DNA of 64,000 nucleotides, from positions 90,770,631 through 90,834,630 of the forward strand of contig NC_133648.1 of NCBI RefSeq assembly GCF_009905375.1. Reading direction: 5' to 3'. The DNA comes from Apium graveolens. Its lineage: Eukaryota; Streptophyta; Magnoliopsida; Apiales; Apiaceae. Below the pieces are notes generated by a model. That model was given only the letters and a program-made list of their open reading frames with translations, had not been told where the DNA came from and did no database searches. Position numbers and translations under genes: made by a program. Shown one piece after another: positions 23,290-37,004 of this stretch (the first letter of the stretch is position 1; the number at the start of each line of letters is the position of its first letter).

Positions 23290-24831
23290 CTCTTTGTTAG
23301 GGATTCAAGCAATAAAATGCAACGAAAAACAAAAATTTTGAATCCCTATCGCAGGACCTATGTATAATGACTGGATAATTATGGAGAATAGGATCATATA
23401 CCTTAAATAAAGCTTTCCTTCTGATTGTAGTGGAAGCTCTGATCTTGATGAACCACAACACCCCTCCTTGCGAAGATCTGCTCTCCAAGGTATCCACACG
23501 AATGTCCGATCGTCCAACGATAGCGGAGCCGGTACTAGCCGATTTGGTTGCCTCTTCCTCTTTCTCTCTCTCTCTTTCTCTCTAGCCTCTCTGAAATGTA
23601 GAGCTGCTAGGGTTTTTCTTAAAAACGTAATGTTACAAGTAGCCCTAAAAATATACATCGTAATCTATATAAAGGGGAGAGAGGATTAAGGCCTAACACT
23701 AAACCTAATGGGCTTCTAAAAATGACCCATTCTGATTCCGGGTTTATATTACTATTAAATTCGAATTCTAATATATATATAATTAATCAAGTCTCACTTA
23801 ATTAATTTAATAATTAAATTCGAATTAATAATAATAAAATATTTGAATTCATAATTTAAATAAGACTCCATTTTAAAAGTTATTTGTGTGTGACCATTTA
23901 GGTTATTATTATGTTGACAATAATTATTTTCTAATAATAAAATTATAAACAATGAGTGGCATCTAGTAATACATCATTGCTCCCCAAGTAATAATAATAA
24001 TTGGTGATTAAATTATCTTTCGTGAATAATGTACAATGTAATATAATCCCTTTAGCCTTATATTATAGATCAAACTCGAGGCATGCATTGTGTCATCCTT
24101 TGTTAACGTTTAATCCTTGTTTCCTTGATCAATGAGTAAACTATTAAACAAATCAGTATTTGAGCACGACCATAAATTTTATAGTCTTACTCAATCAAAA
24201 GGCCAATAATATCACTCCTTTAATATAGGAGGCTAAATGTCATCTAGATCATTCAGATTTCTCATACGATTCATAATATGCCCAATGTCTACTTTTATTA
24301 TTACCCGGTCAAGGATAACATTCAATAGTATCCAAGTATATTAATTCTCGTATAGAAATATAATGATTTCAGGTCTAGGGACCAATACATCATTATCACT
24401 ATGAGATTAACTTATGACACTATAAACATGTAGTATCTCACAACGGTTCAATCTAACACCATGTATCTAATGCATGTGCATGTGTTTTGACTTTAGTATC
24501 ACCATACCTATGATCAATGAGAAGTGATCATCAGTCAACAAACACACTAGTCTCAACGTATTTATTATCGTCCCTTAACAATAATACTTGACTAGGGACC
24601 TTTAGGAATATCAATATTATTCTTATAATCTCATTTCTAAGTCACGTACTTAGAGATATAGATTTACATATCATATTCCAAGTACATTTATTAATCTAAC
24701 ATTTTATCGCTGAAAATAAAGATATAATAAATTACTAAAGAATAATCTATAGAATCATAAATTAATAATCCAAATATCTCATTACATAAACATAATAGTG
24801 TTGCCTCCAGGGCACACACACTAACACTCTT
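23290..24831 (-). repeat. Solo LTR (23295-24826, 1532 bp) with perfect target duplication CTCTT
   Basis: The LTR runs from TGTTAGGGATT to ACACTAACA and is flanked by CTCTT at 23290-23294 and 24827-24831. It matches the LTR at 2369-3890 throughout, which gives minus orientation. No internal region is attached, so it was left by LTR-LTR recombination. Reading frames inside it, including the TC-rich stretch near 23550, are not genes. Confidence 0.92.
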
Positions 24832-25458
24832 CAGCATGAAAGGTGTATTTGTTATCATGTTTAATGCTACAAGAATGGTAAAAGAAAATAAATAGACTGG
24901 TAAGGTTAACTCTTATGGGCCATGAAGACAGTGAATAAAAGCTCAATTATTTTCATTATCCATCAATATACTCATAATATTCATGACATAAGTAGTTTTA
25001 ACAAGTGGGATGTAATTATCACTATGTTGTCGAAGTATTGAAATTCAAAGATACAATAATTACAGTTTTCTTTTATTTTGGTGCTGAACCGCAGAAAGGG
25101 AGATTTTTTTTATCAACTTCATTTTTATTCAAAATTTCCGAAACTAAAAGTTTTAAAAATATTGGGGAATTTGTTGTACTATTTCGTGATTTTGGGATAC
25201 TTTCTATTGGTTCGTCGGTAGCTTGCATTATATGGGCATATTATACATTAAGTATACTGCCAATGAGTTTGCAGTAACGGGTAGGCCCAAGAACTCATCG
25301 GCGAAAACACAAACAAACATTAATACTATTTACTGACGATGGTCTAATATACTATCGGGCCAACATCCACATAATATATTGGGCTCAACAACTTTCTTCG
25401 AAGACAATAACTTTCTATCAATGACGAAGGTGGCGGAAAGATATAGAATTTCAATACT
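24832..25458. other. Unassigned stretch
   Basis: I see no gene. An open frame at 25005-25277 (90 residues, hydrophobic) has no recognisable motif and no supporting context. Confidence 0.4.
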
Positions 25459-25463
25459 ACTAA

Positions 25464-26789
25464 TGTGTAAGAACCCGATTTTTCGGACTATTAATCTTAA
25501 ATTAAAACTAATACAAAAATCAAATAATTAATACAAAGGTATATATTATAAAAGCGCAACAAACGTAAGTACAAAAATCAAACTACTTCAAATCTAAGGT
25601 CCTCGAATTCTAATGATATCCAACTCGAATTTTAGACAAAATTTGAAATACTAAAAGGATGAGTTGCGAAGCCCAATAAGCAACTACCATCAACGGCTCA
25701 AAATAATATTTTCATATATTTTCTCAAAAACCTAATTTAGACATGTAGCATATAGCAGAGATCACATAAAATCACACATATATTCGATAATAATTAATAC
25801 AAGATTCACAAGATATGTTCCATAACAATTATCAAAACGAAGAACACAAAATATTCTGCAATTCACACTATGCCAGGGACACGACTCTAAATTCGATATT
25901 CGACGGGGCCCAGTTTACGCCCTCGTTAAGACAAACTCAACAAAACATCTATATATCACGAAACGTGCGTAAACTAGTTCTATATGTCACGACCCGATTC
26001 CATTATTCGATGCATAATCTAAAACCGATGGATTCTGAAAATAATTCTTATCTTATTAATCAGATATCGATATCTTAATCACGATAACAAAATCAAATAG
26101 CTATGAACACGCAATTAAACATAACATAATATGGTACACAATAAATATCGAACAACGGAGAGTTACTTAGTAATCAATTAAGAACATGTAAGCAGACAAT
26201 ATATACATTACACAATACTGAAGATCAACGAATAGTCATTTACCTCAATCACACAAACAGATAATTCACACAAGAATACATAATCAATCCTTAGCAATCC
26301 ATCAAACACGAAACATCTAAAATATCGATTTTTTTACACGATTTCAATTCTGCCCAGATATGTTTTGAGTCTCTAAACGATGTTTTCTTAAAAAAAATAC
26401 GAAACACGAAAGTTGAAAAGTACAAAAAGACCTTTCCAAAAAGTATAGAATCAACGAATTCCGATTCCGACTTATAATGAATTTTCTACAAATTTTACAA
26501 GACTGCTAATTTTTAATAAACTTCCTACGAATTTTTAATAAAAAAACGTGAAATACGAATATGATGTATTTATCATCTCGGAAAATCCTATTTTTTAATC
26601 AACAAGCTATCTATGTTAAAGTCATCCTATTTTTTGGCCCATTAGTATAATTTTTAACATATATCTAATCTGTATTCAAATTAATACAATATAAAATTTG
26701 AATTTATAAAACTAAGTTCAAAAACTAAAAATTGAATTGAGCGAGGTTGAAATATACATGAATCGGGAAATCCTGTAAAATCTCAAACA
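25464..26789 (-). repeat. Probable solo LTR (about 1.33 kb), Ty3-like
   Basis: The plus strand starts TGTGTAAGAACCCGAT and ends CTCAAACA, so both strands have TG..CA ends. CTAA flanks both sides (25460-25463 and 26790-26793), matching four of five target bases. Text such as TCACGACCCGATTCC at about 25988 is typical of Ty3-type LTRs. It lies only 170 bp upstream of the VPS2 start codon. Family and orientation are tentative. Confidence 0.45.
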
Positions 26790-26959
26790 CTAACCCCGAA
26801 GCAAGATAGCGCAGCTGCTACGAAGCCCCCCAAGTCAATTCTGTATACATACGTACATACACCACAGTTACATCTACATTCATATTCACATATAGTATCA
26901 CCCCATAATTCAAGCAATTATCAATATCAAATCATCATCAATAGTAAAACTGTAAAACC
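26790..26959 (+). promoter_or_regulatory. Proximal promoter and 5' leader of VPS2
   Basis: These 170 bp between the LTR-like block and the ATG hold the remaining upstream region: a GC-richer start, then TATACATACG, CATATATAG-type words and a CA/AT-rich leader. No clear TATA box can be singled out, so the promoter may extend into the LTR. Confidence 0.4.
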
Positions 26960-29900
26960 ATGAACATATTCACAAAAAAAACCACCGCCAAAGGTTCGTT
27001 CTCTATCTACTAGTATTATTCTACACCTTTGTTGATACTATACATCTTTAATTGTACTAATTTTGTTTTTATTTCTTTTGAATTTTAATTATGATCATCG
27101 CAGAGGCGCTTCGAGAGAGTAAACGAGAGATGACTAATGCTACCAGAGGTATCATCATCATCATCATCATATGATTGTTTTAACCTATATATTATTGTTT
27201 TCTACATCAAATTCAGTTTTTACATCAATGTCGATAATGTTCATTTTACATATTTATGGCGTGATCGGCCACTACTTTGTGGAGTTTCTATTGTTTTTTC
27301 CTTGTAATTCATACTCCCTCTGTCTTTTTAATAGTCTTTTGACTTTTGTACACTCATTTCTAAGTGCTTTGACTGGATAGTTAAAATAATAATTTTTAAA
27401 ATTTTCTTTTTTTGAATAAAAATATATAACTTAAATTTTTATTTACAAAAAAAATAATTTAAAAATGATAATTTCTACTATGCGGTCAATGCATCTTGAG
27501 ATGTGTGCAGAAAAGTCAAGCGACAGATAAAATGAAACAGAGGGAGTACAACTGTAGCCTAGATTTCCGAGGGTTCAACTCTATCACGAAATGGACTATG
27601 TTGGATTGACATTTGTGTTTTCTTCGAATTAATTGTCATTGATTATATGTAATTACTAAAACTGAATTTAGTTGTGGACGAAATATGCGTTAACAAGGTT
27701 GTGTTCACTTTGTACCTTTTTCACTATTGCAAAGTTTGAGCGTACAAATAAATGTCAAATCCAAGGTAATGTAATTTCTTGTAAGTTCATTTTAATTTTT
27801 GATTTGTACGCTTCCGACCATAAATTATGCTAAATGTTAATTTCATTTCAATTTTTTTAACTTTTTCCCTTGTGTACATAATTCAGTCTTTAACTTTGAG
27901 ACTAGTTTTTGGCCTGATAGTTTGCCTATAAAGACAATTAATCTAGGTTTTAAGTCTTTGCATGTATTCTTATGTATAGTGTTTTTAAATGCTATTGCAA
28001 CTATGGATAAACCTGGAAAAAAAATGGATAATAGTAATAATATTCTGATGTTTTATGCTATAATTTTCATCATCTGGCTCTCTGCTAGACTCCCTGTAAT
28101 ATATTTAGAAACACTCACTATCTTTTTATGCGTCTCAGGGTTAGAGAAGGAGATTACTGGCTTGCAATCAGAAGTATGTTGAACTTACTTCTTATATTAC
28201 ATGTTTAAGCATTATAATCATACATCATTTCTGCAGTTCCGCAAGTATCAACTTGCATCTGATATGAACAGTTTTGATATTATATGCGCTCTCAGGAAAA
28301 AAAACTTGTTGCTGAGATAAAGAGAACAGCTAAAATGGGAAATGAGGTAGGTTCTGTATTTGGATACGTTCAGTAGAGAGTTGGGACTACCGATGCCAGA
28401 GCTCAATCTGTACAGTAGATGTGCTGCACTTAGCTGTCTTGGTGTATTATCATTCTCTTGTACATTTTACAGGGAGCAACAAAAATATTAGCTCGTCAGT
28501 TGATCAGGCTCAGGCAACAAATAGCCAACTTACAAAGTAGTCGAGCTCAAATAAGAGGCATAGCCACTCACACTCAGGTAAGGTCCAGAAATGCTTTAAC
28601 ACTTAATGTATTATTTTACAACTTATATTGTGTTCGTCTATGATAGTGCTAAGAAAGATAACCCCTTGTTACAGGCGATGTCTGCACACTCTTCTGTAGC
28701 TGTTGGCTTGAAAGGTGCCAGCAAGGCAATGTCTGCAATGAATAAGGTCACATATTGCTTTATTAATATTTTCCAGAAAAATATGAATGGCTTTTCTATT
28801 AGGTTTAATTGTATTTCATATAGAAAATTGAAGAAAGAAATAAATATTAAGATGGATGGTTGAAGCTTAATACAAGAAATAACTTCTAAAACTGTAAATG
28901 AGGTAACTATGCCCTTTAGTTTTTCTACTTCCACCAAAGTTTTAAGTTTATTTATCTTTTCTCACAGCAAATGGACCCTGCAAAGCAGGCAAAGGTGATG
29001 CGTGAATTCCAAAAGCAGTCAGCACAAATGGATATGACTGTAAGATATTTCATACTATACTTACAAAAGCATAAGTTTTTTTTTCATTTTTGCACTTAAG
29101 CATTAGCGCATCACATTCTTGAATGTCTACATGCAGACTGAAATGATGTCAGAAGCAATAGATGATTCTTTGGATAATGACGAGGCTGAAGAGGAAACTG
29201 AAGAGCTGACTAACCAGGTAATTTTCTAAGAGTTCTTCAGTTTTCAGTTGGATTTCACAAGTTTGAGACTTGTAAAAGAATGCATCCTTTGCGGAGCGAA
29301 AGGATTCATGAACAGAAAATCGTATAGTGTACAAGTATTATTTACTCAATTATCTGATTTCACTTCTGCAGGTTTTAGATGAAATTGGTGTTGATATCGC
29401 CTCCCAGGTTAGTTTTTGTTTCTTATATACCATGACACAAGTCAGGAAATTATATCACTGATAAAACACTTTCTGAGTTGTAATTAAAATCTTCAACAGT
29501 TATCAGCAGCTCCAAAAGGAAAAATTGCAGGAAAGAATACTGAGGCTACTAGGTAAGTTCTAATGCCTTCTTCCTTGTAGCTTGTATCTGCAACTCACGG
29601 CACTCGAGAGCACACGCACACTGCGCACACACGTATTCGTGTACATCTTCTTAGAAACAGAAGTAGTTGATCACTTCGCCTGTCCAAATTAGTTTACAAC
29701 TGAATGTTCTGGATTTAATTATTGGCAGAGGTCCAACGGAACGTAATTTTGGACTAATGCACAACTTTTAAACCATTACTTTTGGTAATTGCATTTTAGC
29801 AAACAATATTGTTAAGTAGGACAGAGGGATCATTATCCAGCAATAATATATTTAGAGAAATCCAATATTATAGTACCTGAGTCTACTACACTGTCCAGTT

Positions 29901-32900
29901 AATTAACCATATATCCAGTTAACCAATCAGAAAACTATGAATTATTTTTGGACCAATCAGATTTCATTCCTAAATTTTTGACCAATTAAAACGTGATTCC
30001 TACTATAATTTAGCCTTTTATCTTTTTAGCCAAGGTTAAATTGATCATTCCTAATATAATTTAAACTTCTATATTAGACTCCCATAATCTAAAATCAGGA
30101 TTATAATAAGAAAGCAGAGATTTAAAAAACCCAATTAAAATGTGATTCCTACTATAATTTAGCCTTCTATCTTTTTAACCAAAATTAAACCGATCATTCC
30201 TAATATAATTTAAACTTCTATATTTAACTATAACGTAGACTCCTATAATCTAATCAATATTATAAAAAAAACAAAGATTAAAAAAAACTACTACGGTAGC
30301 TATATATACATGATCTAAAGACCACCTCAAATAATTATAAATATACGTAATGAGACACAAAATAATGAGACACAAATAAAATCGAAAGCACTTCTTTCCA
30401 ATTGTAGATTCGGACAAGACCAATGCTGGTCTCGATTGGTCTTCTAGCAACCGAGGCAGTTACCCACATTATTACTATATCAAGCACATGTGTATTCAAT
30501 TTCATTATTTTAAAATAAAAAACACTATATATAAATAATTTAAATAGACTAATGCATTTAGGGGAGTTATATGATCAAATTATCTAATTTTAAAAATAAC
30601 CCCTGCATTCACATTAAAAATCCCTTTGTCGTACTTGGGAGTATTAAGCCCTAATTTAAAATCAAATAATAAGGATTGCAGAATGATATATAATTATCAA
30701 ATTTAAAAATATTATATTATAAAATCTGAGTCTACCCAGGTATATAGCTAATATGGAGTTAACTAATCAAATTATGAATAATTTTAGAACCAATAAGTAT
30801 TTTTCATGTAAATTATTACCCAACTAAAATTATCCCAAAACTAAAGTGAAAAAACATGTTCGAATTTTGCTTTAAGTATCCAATTATATTTAAAATACAT
30901 ACTTATTTTTTAGATCATGAAAATATAAAATTTCGTTTTAGATCAAACAACTATCATATATTGATTTCAAGATCTAATGGTCATTTGAAAGACTTGAGGA
31001 AAAAATAATAAAACTGAAACTGAAATAAATTAAATGAATAAAATTTCTTGGCAAATCTTTTTATCAAAATTCGTTTGATCTTAGTTTGATTTTGTATTGA
31101 GTTATAGAAATTAGATTTTGACGATTTTACAACTCAAACGAAACTCACAAAATAATGTATAATTTAGTCCAAAATTTTGCATAAAGACACGTACGAATTT
31201 TGCATAAAGTATTCAATTATTTTAGATGAATAACATAACATTGCTGATTTTAGACCAATCACATTATATTAAAAGAAATCCTTATTTTTAATTCTCATCC
31301 TCCTGCATTAACCACAATTAATTAATAATTATTATTTAAATACAGTAGTTACTTGATTTAACATATTCATATTACATATTTTATATGTCATATTACCAAT
31401 CCCTATTTCTATACATATCCTTCCTAAATTGTAATATATGAGCATAACCATATATCTATTTAACTAATCAGCAAATTTGAATTATTTAAGACCAAAAGAG
31501 AATTCCTAAATTTTAGATCAATAACATTATATTAAAAATCTCTTTATTTATCATATTCATATATTACTTATTTTATATGTCAACAAATACATTTATGTTT
31601 TAATTCAATTAATTACGAGTATACAAATATATTTTTCACAATTTTATTATTCGGGTTTCGTTAGATTTTTATCGGCTATATCATGAGTTCTATAAATCTG
31701 ATTTTGACGAATTTAAAGCCCACGCGAACCTCGCAAAATAATATTTAACTAATACATGGTTTAAAAACTATTATCCAACTAAAATTATTTGAAAACCGAA
31801 GCGAAAAGATAATTATAAATTTTGCATTACGTATTCGATTGCATTTAGAATAGCTACTTGTTTTTTGTTTAAATCATGAAAATATAAATATTCCTTTATT
31901 TTAGATTAAGCCGTTATTATCTATTTATTACAAAATTTAATGGTTTTCAAATTGTTAAAGAAAAAAATAATCGAATTGGAATTGAAACAAATAAAAAGAA
32001 TAAATTTTTTAAGCAGATTTTTTTAATAAATTTTGATGCAGGACAAGAATTGAAGAGCAACGATTTATTAAGAAAGATCGATAATAAGAGAACAAGCGAT
32101 GAATTATACGATTCCCTAGAATAATTAATCATTATTATTCCCATTTCCCAAGAAAGTGTATAATCGAAGCTAATAAGTAATATGTGGTGGTTTACAATGC
32201 TTATATAGGGAACAAAAACCCTAATAAAATAACATAGACCAAGACCCATAAACAATCGGGATTTATTATAAATAAAATACTTAACTAATATACTCTTAGC
32301 CCCACATATATATAGATAAAATATAATATTTATCTTTATACTAAATAAATATAAACTACTTAATAACATGTATATTAGTTCGTTATTCTCGTTCCTCATC
32401 ATTCTCCCGTTGTTAGAGAAAACTCGACCACGAGTTTTGTAAAAATCCAGAATCATGCAAGGATGAGATGGAACCAAGATGAATTTCATGTTCTTATGGA
32501 AGAACAGTTGAGGTGTAAAAAACTCTGAAAATTGACCAGCCATCGAAGGAGGCTTAGGCACGTACTCCGGAATGATGAAGTCGATGTGCTCAACCTCAAT
32601 AATATCAACCACATTATGATCCTCAACACTTTGAAAATGCTCAACTTGTTTAACCTCCTTAGTTAGTTCTTCCGTAATTTGTTTAGCCTCCTCAACTGGA
32701 TCTTCCGTAACAACTTCTTCAATAAGCTCAACTTCTATTTCCCCTTTGACCATTTTCTCATTCTCGAAATGCATAAAACGTTTTACTTGGGATTTGAGAG
32801 TCTCAAAAATACTCTTTGCATCATCCACTGTTTGGTTTAGCTCCTCATCTCTACATTTGCGCCTTTCTTTGCTCAACTTAATTTCATACCTCTTTTCCAA

Positions 32901-35900
32901 TCTTATAAGTTGATCAAATTGATTATTTAACTCCTTTATCTTAAGTTTATATTAAAGTAACCAACGGTCATTATTGACACAAATAGACTTCGTGATAGAA
33001 CTCATCATGTTCACGCTGAAGATAATATTATCTTCCACAATATCAATTTGACGCTTGATGTGAGCTGACATGTTTCAAGACATAGAACAAATTCAAATTA
33101 ACTGAACTGGATATCAAATTCAGAAGTAGCGGATACTGAGATGTCAAAATTCAGTGGTCACAAGTGGTCACAAGGGCAAGTTCTGTAATTCAGGAGATAA
33201 GTTGGCGATTTCAGGAACAGTAACAGACCATTTTGTGAATTCAGGAACAGCGAGGGACCAGTTCTATATAATTTAGGAACAAATAAAACAGCTGGGCAGA
33301 AGAGTGTGTATGGGTAAAAACAAGGAAAGTAAGTTGTATGTATATGTAAGCAGCTGTATGTCTATATGTGAATATGGTTTGGTATTACCCCTTTTGTTTC
33401 AACGCAAGAGATGATCAGGAAAGAGACAGCGACGACTTGACTGGCGGAACAGTGGTGGCAGCAGCTTGAATCGGCGGCGACAGACTTCAGGTGGCGTCTC
33501 GAACTCCGGCAGACCTGTTCAGGTGCGATGTTCTGCTCCCTCTCGATCTAATTCCTCCTCCTTTCTCTCTGATTGTTTGCTGATTGAAAGTGCGACCGGT
33601 TGTGATGCCTTGCGATCTGTTTTCTGATTTGGGACTAGGGTTTGTATTCTGGTCGGGTCGGGTATGCAATTAGGGTTTACAATTTGGGGTTTCTGGTTGG
33701 GAACGATGGTTAAAGGCTGGGCGGCGGTGGTTTGTATTTAGAGATGGTGGTTGGTGTGTTTCCGGCCATGTGAATAGTGAAAACGGTGGTCACAGTGATT
33801 ACGTGAATAGTAACTCGATGAATAGTAAATTTCAGGATTTAGCTCTGATACCAATTTGATGCAGGACAAGGTTTGTAGAAACGATGATTTAATAAACAAA
33901 ACACGATAAAAAGTTTAAAGCAATGAGTTACACGATTTCCAAGAATAAATCAATATTATTCTTAAAAAAAGTGTATAATCAAAACTAAGTAATATGCGGG
34001 GGGTTACAATGCTTATATAGGGAACATAAACCCTAATAAAATAACCTAGACCAAGGCCCATAAACGATTGGGCTTTATTATAAATAAAATACTTAATAAA
34101 TATACTCTTAGCCCCACATATAAAACATATAGATAAAATATAATATTTATCTTTATACTAAATAAATATAAACTACTAAATAACATGTATATTAGTTCTT
34201 TATTCTCGTTCCTCATCATTCTCTCTTGTTCCTCACCAAATATCGTATAATTTTATTTCGTTTCTAACTTGAGTTCCATAAATCAGATTTTAGCGATTTT
34301 TCATCCACACAAAGCCCATGAGATAACTGTAATTTAGTGATAGTTTAAAAAGTACCATCGAATTAAAATTATCCAAAAATTGAATAGATGAGATAGTTAC
34401 GAATTTTGCATTTAATATTCTATTTTATTTTGGAAACCTACCCTTTTTGGGTGAAATGATGAAAATATAAAATATTCATTTCTGTTTATCCAATGATTAT
34501 TATCTATTTATTTCAATATCTAGCGGTCTTTATTACTTTAGTCGTCAAGTACCAAAATTTTGGATAAGATCTATTTTACTCTTATTATATAAAGATATTA
34601 AAAATTGATTTTCCTAAATATAATTCAGATCCGATTAGGATCACCAAGTACATTATTATATTAACAGCTTTTACAATTTGCGTATCTAACTTTAAGTAAT
34701 AAAAGTAACATTATTAAATTTATACAAAGGATAAATTGGTTAATTTGACGGTTTTTTTTTCAAAAAAATACCTTTCTTATACATCTTTTTTTCAAAAATG
34801 GAAGTTTAAAAGTTATTTGTTGACAACTCAAAATGTAACTCTATTTTTTTTTTCTGAATGTTGATTTTAGGGTTTATTTAGTTGTATTTGTTGTATTCTT
34901 TTTTGAGTTGGTTTTGGTTGCATTTGATACAAACGAAATCAATTTCAATATGGCATTTAAGAAATCTGAATCAAATAAAAATAAATTATATTTCTTCGTG
35001 ATGACATTTAACTGTTGATATCTACGAAAAAAGATGAATTAATCAACCAGAAAAAATTTAATGATTCATCATTCAACCAAAAAGCAAAATGAGTAGCAGA
35101 CCAAACTCATTATAATCAATTGATTTTAACTTTAAAACTAACCAAAACAACTAACTGCAACATGTATTAACTTTTATAGCATCTTTGATAAACATATATT
35201 TCATTGATAAATAAAGGAGAGTTAAATCAAATCGTATATGATGAAAGATGATGATGACGGTGAATGATGATAGAGACATGATGGAGGATAAAGAATGAGA
35301 GAAAAGGCGGGGGATCGTATTGTTGACAAAAAAGATAAAGAAAGTGTAATAACGAAATAAAAAGGAGACACCATATTTTAGTATTTTTCATAAATTTTAT
35401 AATATTAATTATATTTTTTTTTATTAATGTGAGTAAAGGTCTAGATGTAGAACTCAAGAAAAGTTTTCTAAGGTAGTCATTGATTTGTGTGTTTGTTTTA
35501 TTAAATATCTAATTATTCAATTTCTTAATTTAAAAATAAAATTAAAAAATAGTAAATTAATGTCAAGATTGAGCTCATATTTCCACGAAAAATATCCCGA
35601 GACTAATTTCAGAATCCTTATTCTCTTTTAATATTATTTTATTGCAAAGACAATTGATAATTGTGAGTCAGTTGTGGTTCTGTGTGTAGCACGGGAAAAA
35701 CGCTAGTAAAGTTAGTAATGACCACTACTTTTTGTTGTAGTATTAGTAAAACACATATTGTTAAAGTGGTACAGAGGGATGCAAAATTAAAAAATTAAAG
35801 TTAGTACTTACTGTTTGGCCATTTGGTTTACCATGAAAAAGGTTGCTTGTTGCTTAAAATAATTTTGTAACATACAACTTTTATCTCATCTGTTTGGATA

Positions 35901-36384
35901 TTTTAATCGACTGTATAACTTTTATGTTCTGCAAAATTAGAAAATGACAAAAAGTAAATGCTAAGAGTTTCATGTTGTGATGGCGAAATTAAATTTTTAT
36001 ATGGTCAAAATACACACTTAAGATAGGCCATCGAAGTCCTAACAATATTGACTTGTAAGTATGTTAGAAGTTGCAACAGACTAAGTAACTTGAACTTGTA
36101 ATTGATTTTGACTTGATTTTTTTTACACAAACTAGACATCCTGATTTAGGAGAATAAGTAGGAGGAAACCTATATAAAACTTCTTTGGTTCTCAGTTTGT
36201 TTATTGAATAAAGTTCGTAATTTTCTGTGGACCTGCGAGGAACTAAATTTCACCAACAACCAAATTTTGTCTAATTTTTTTTTTTTTTGCTTAAATCAAG
36301 TGATGTTCTTTGTTGTTAACTTTTGATGGCAGCTCTGGTGTTGATGACTTGGAGAAGAGGTTGGCAGCCCTTCGAAATCCATGA
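26960..36384 (+). CDS. VPS2: VPS2 (CHMP2-type ESCRT-III subunit), 11 exons, 211 aa
   Basis: Coding exons: 26960-26993, 27104-27148, 28139-28173, 28296-28346, 28473-28577, 28675-28746, 28968-29039, 29137-29217, 29372-29407, 29500-29552, 36333-36384. All introns are GT-AG and phases agree, giving 636 nt. The product starts MNIFTKKTTAKEALR and has the basic N-terminal helices ('ATKILARQLIRLRQQIANLQ') and middle helices ('AMNKQMDPAKQAKVMREF'). The acidic C-terminal part ('NDEAEEETEELTNQVLDEIG') ends in an MIM1 motif, DDLEKRLAALRNP. Length and motifs fit plant VPS2.2/VPS2.3 rather than VPS2.1. ESCRT-III subunits polymerise on endosomal membranes to bud and cut intralumenal vesicles; MIM1 binds the VPS4 ATPase. 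The last intron is 6780 bp and its 52-nt final exon carries the whole MIM1 motif. Confidence 0.93.
27314..27546. mobile_element. Stowaway MITE in VPS2 intron 2
   Basis: The 233-bp element has terminal inverted repeats CTCCCTCTGT...ACAGAGGGAG and is flanked by TA on both sides (27312-27313, 27547-27548), the Tc1/mariner target. Inner arms (TTTGACTTTTGT, AAAAGTCAAGCG) also pair in part. It lies wholly in the intron and leaves the splice sites untouched. Confidence 0.9.
29904..32033. repeat. Degenerate tandem repeats in VPS2 intron 10
   Basis: Similar text recurs three times at about 29904, 30738 and 31447 (ATAT-CC/TA-TTAAC-AATCA followed by GAATTATTT). Later parts recur at about 31099, 31685 and 34272 (GAGTT-TA-AAAT-GATTTT). 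Units are thus about 0.7-0.8 kb and strongly diverged. Inside the first, 29981-30130 is duplicated in tandem with a 150-bp period (to about 30290). No coding potential is seen. Confidence 0.5.
32034..34218 (-). mobile_element. Small non-autonomous LTR element in VPS2 intron 10
   Basis: Direct repeats 32034-32401 and 33857-34218 (about 365 bp) start TGATGAGGAACG and end CCTGCATCA on the minus strand. TTGGTATCAGAGCT (complement of 33841-33854) follows the upstream LTR as primer site. A purine tract, AACAACGGGAGAA (complement of 32402-32414), precedes the downstream LTR. About 1.45 kb lies between, with only one modest ORF and no pol. The size suggests a short LARD-like or deleted element. No target duplication is evident. 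It is antisense to VPS2 and wholly intronic. Confidence 0.8.
32402..32900 (-). CDS. Uncharacterised ORF inside the small LTR element
   Basis: The frame opens at the ATG at 32900 and reaches the polypurine tract, continuing into the LTR to 31947. The believable part is about 165 residues: highly charged, Glu/Lys-rich and probably coiled coil (EKRYEIKLSKERRKC, LTKEVKQVEHFQ). It ends with a Pro/Phe-rich tail (PKPPSMAGQFSEFF). No enzyme or zinc-knuckle motif is present. It may be a relic of a gag, or a captured or decayed coding segment. Confidence 0.4.
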
Positions 36385-37004
36385 TCTGAGGTTCGGTAAA
36401 TTTTCAAAGTTGATACTCAGAGTTGTCAGCAGTTTGAAATTCTTACATAGCTGTACGTCTTCTATAGTTATTCAACCATTGATGTCAATTTGTAGGTTGA
36501 CTTTTCTGCCGGTTCCGTCAGCCCATGAACTCCATGGTGTTGAATTGTATATTCTGCAACTTGTAGTTATTGCTATTGTTTTAGTAGCTGCTTGGGCTTT
36601 ACGCCTTTAAACAACAATAAACAAATTGCTTTCCCCAAATCACTCTGTTTATAGATCACTTTTGAATTTAAAGATTAGAGAAACAAACATTACAACACTA
36701 TCAAGTCTATTTTAGTAGTACTAGAATTTTTCTAGCACGCGTTTATAATAAAGGATTACAGTAATTTTGCAGGTCTTTAGATTTAAGAATAAATACAATG
36801 ATGAAACAGGTTATGTCCACCTGATATTACCGGCTCACTAACATGGAACATGAAAGTATGAATTAGAACTAGTTCAGCGTGTATGAATTAGAACTAATTC
36901 AGTGTGGAGCTCGAAGTTCCTTTGGAGATAAGGTAATGTGCAACTTGAAGTTTATTGTATATCATAGAATGACTGTTCGGTAACCATTCATTTCCTTCTC
37001 TTTT

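Noticed and set aside
23468..23689. TC-rich ORFs inside the solo LTR
   Set aside because: The sequence is LTR, repeated at 2369-3890; no coding evidence.
25005..25277. Hydrophobic 90-residue ORF
   Set aside because: AT-rich region, no motif, no upstream or splice context.
36323..36610. 95-residue plus-strand ORF
   Set aside because: Out-of-frame reading over the VPS2 final exon and its 3' UTR.
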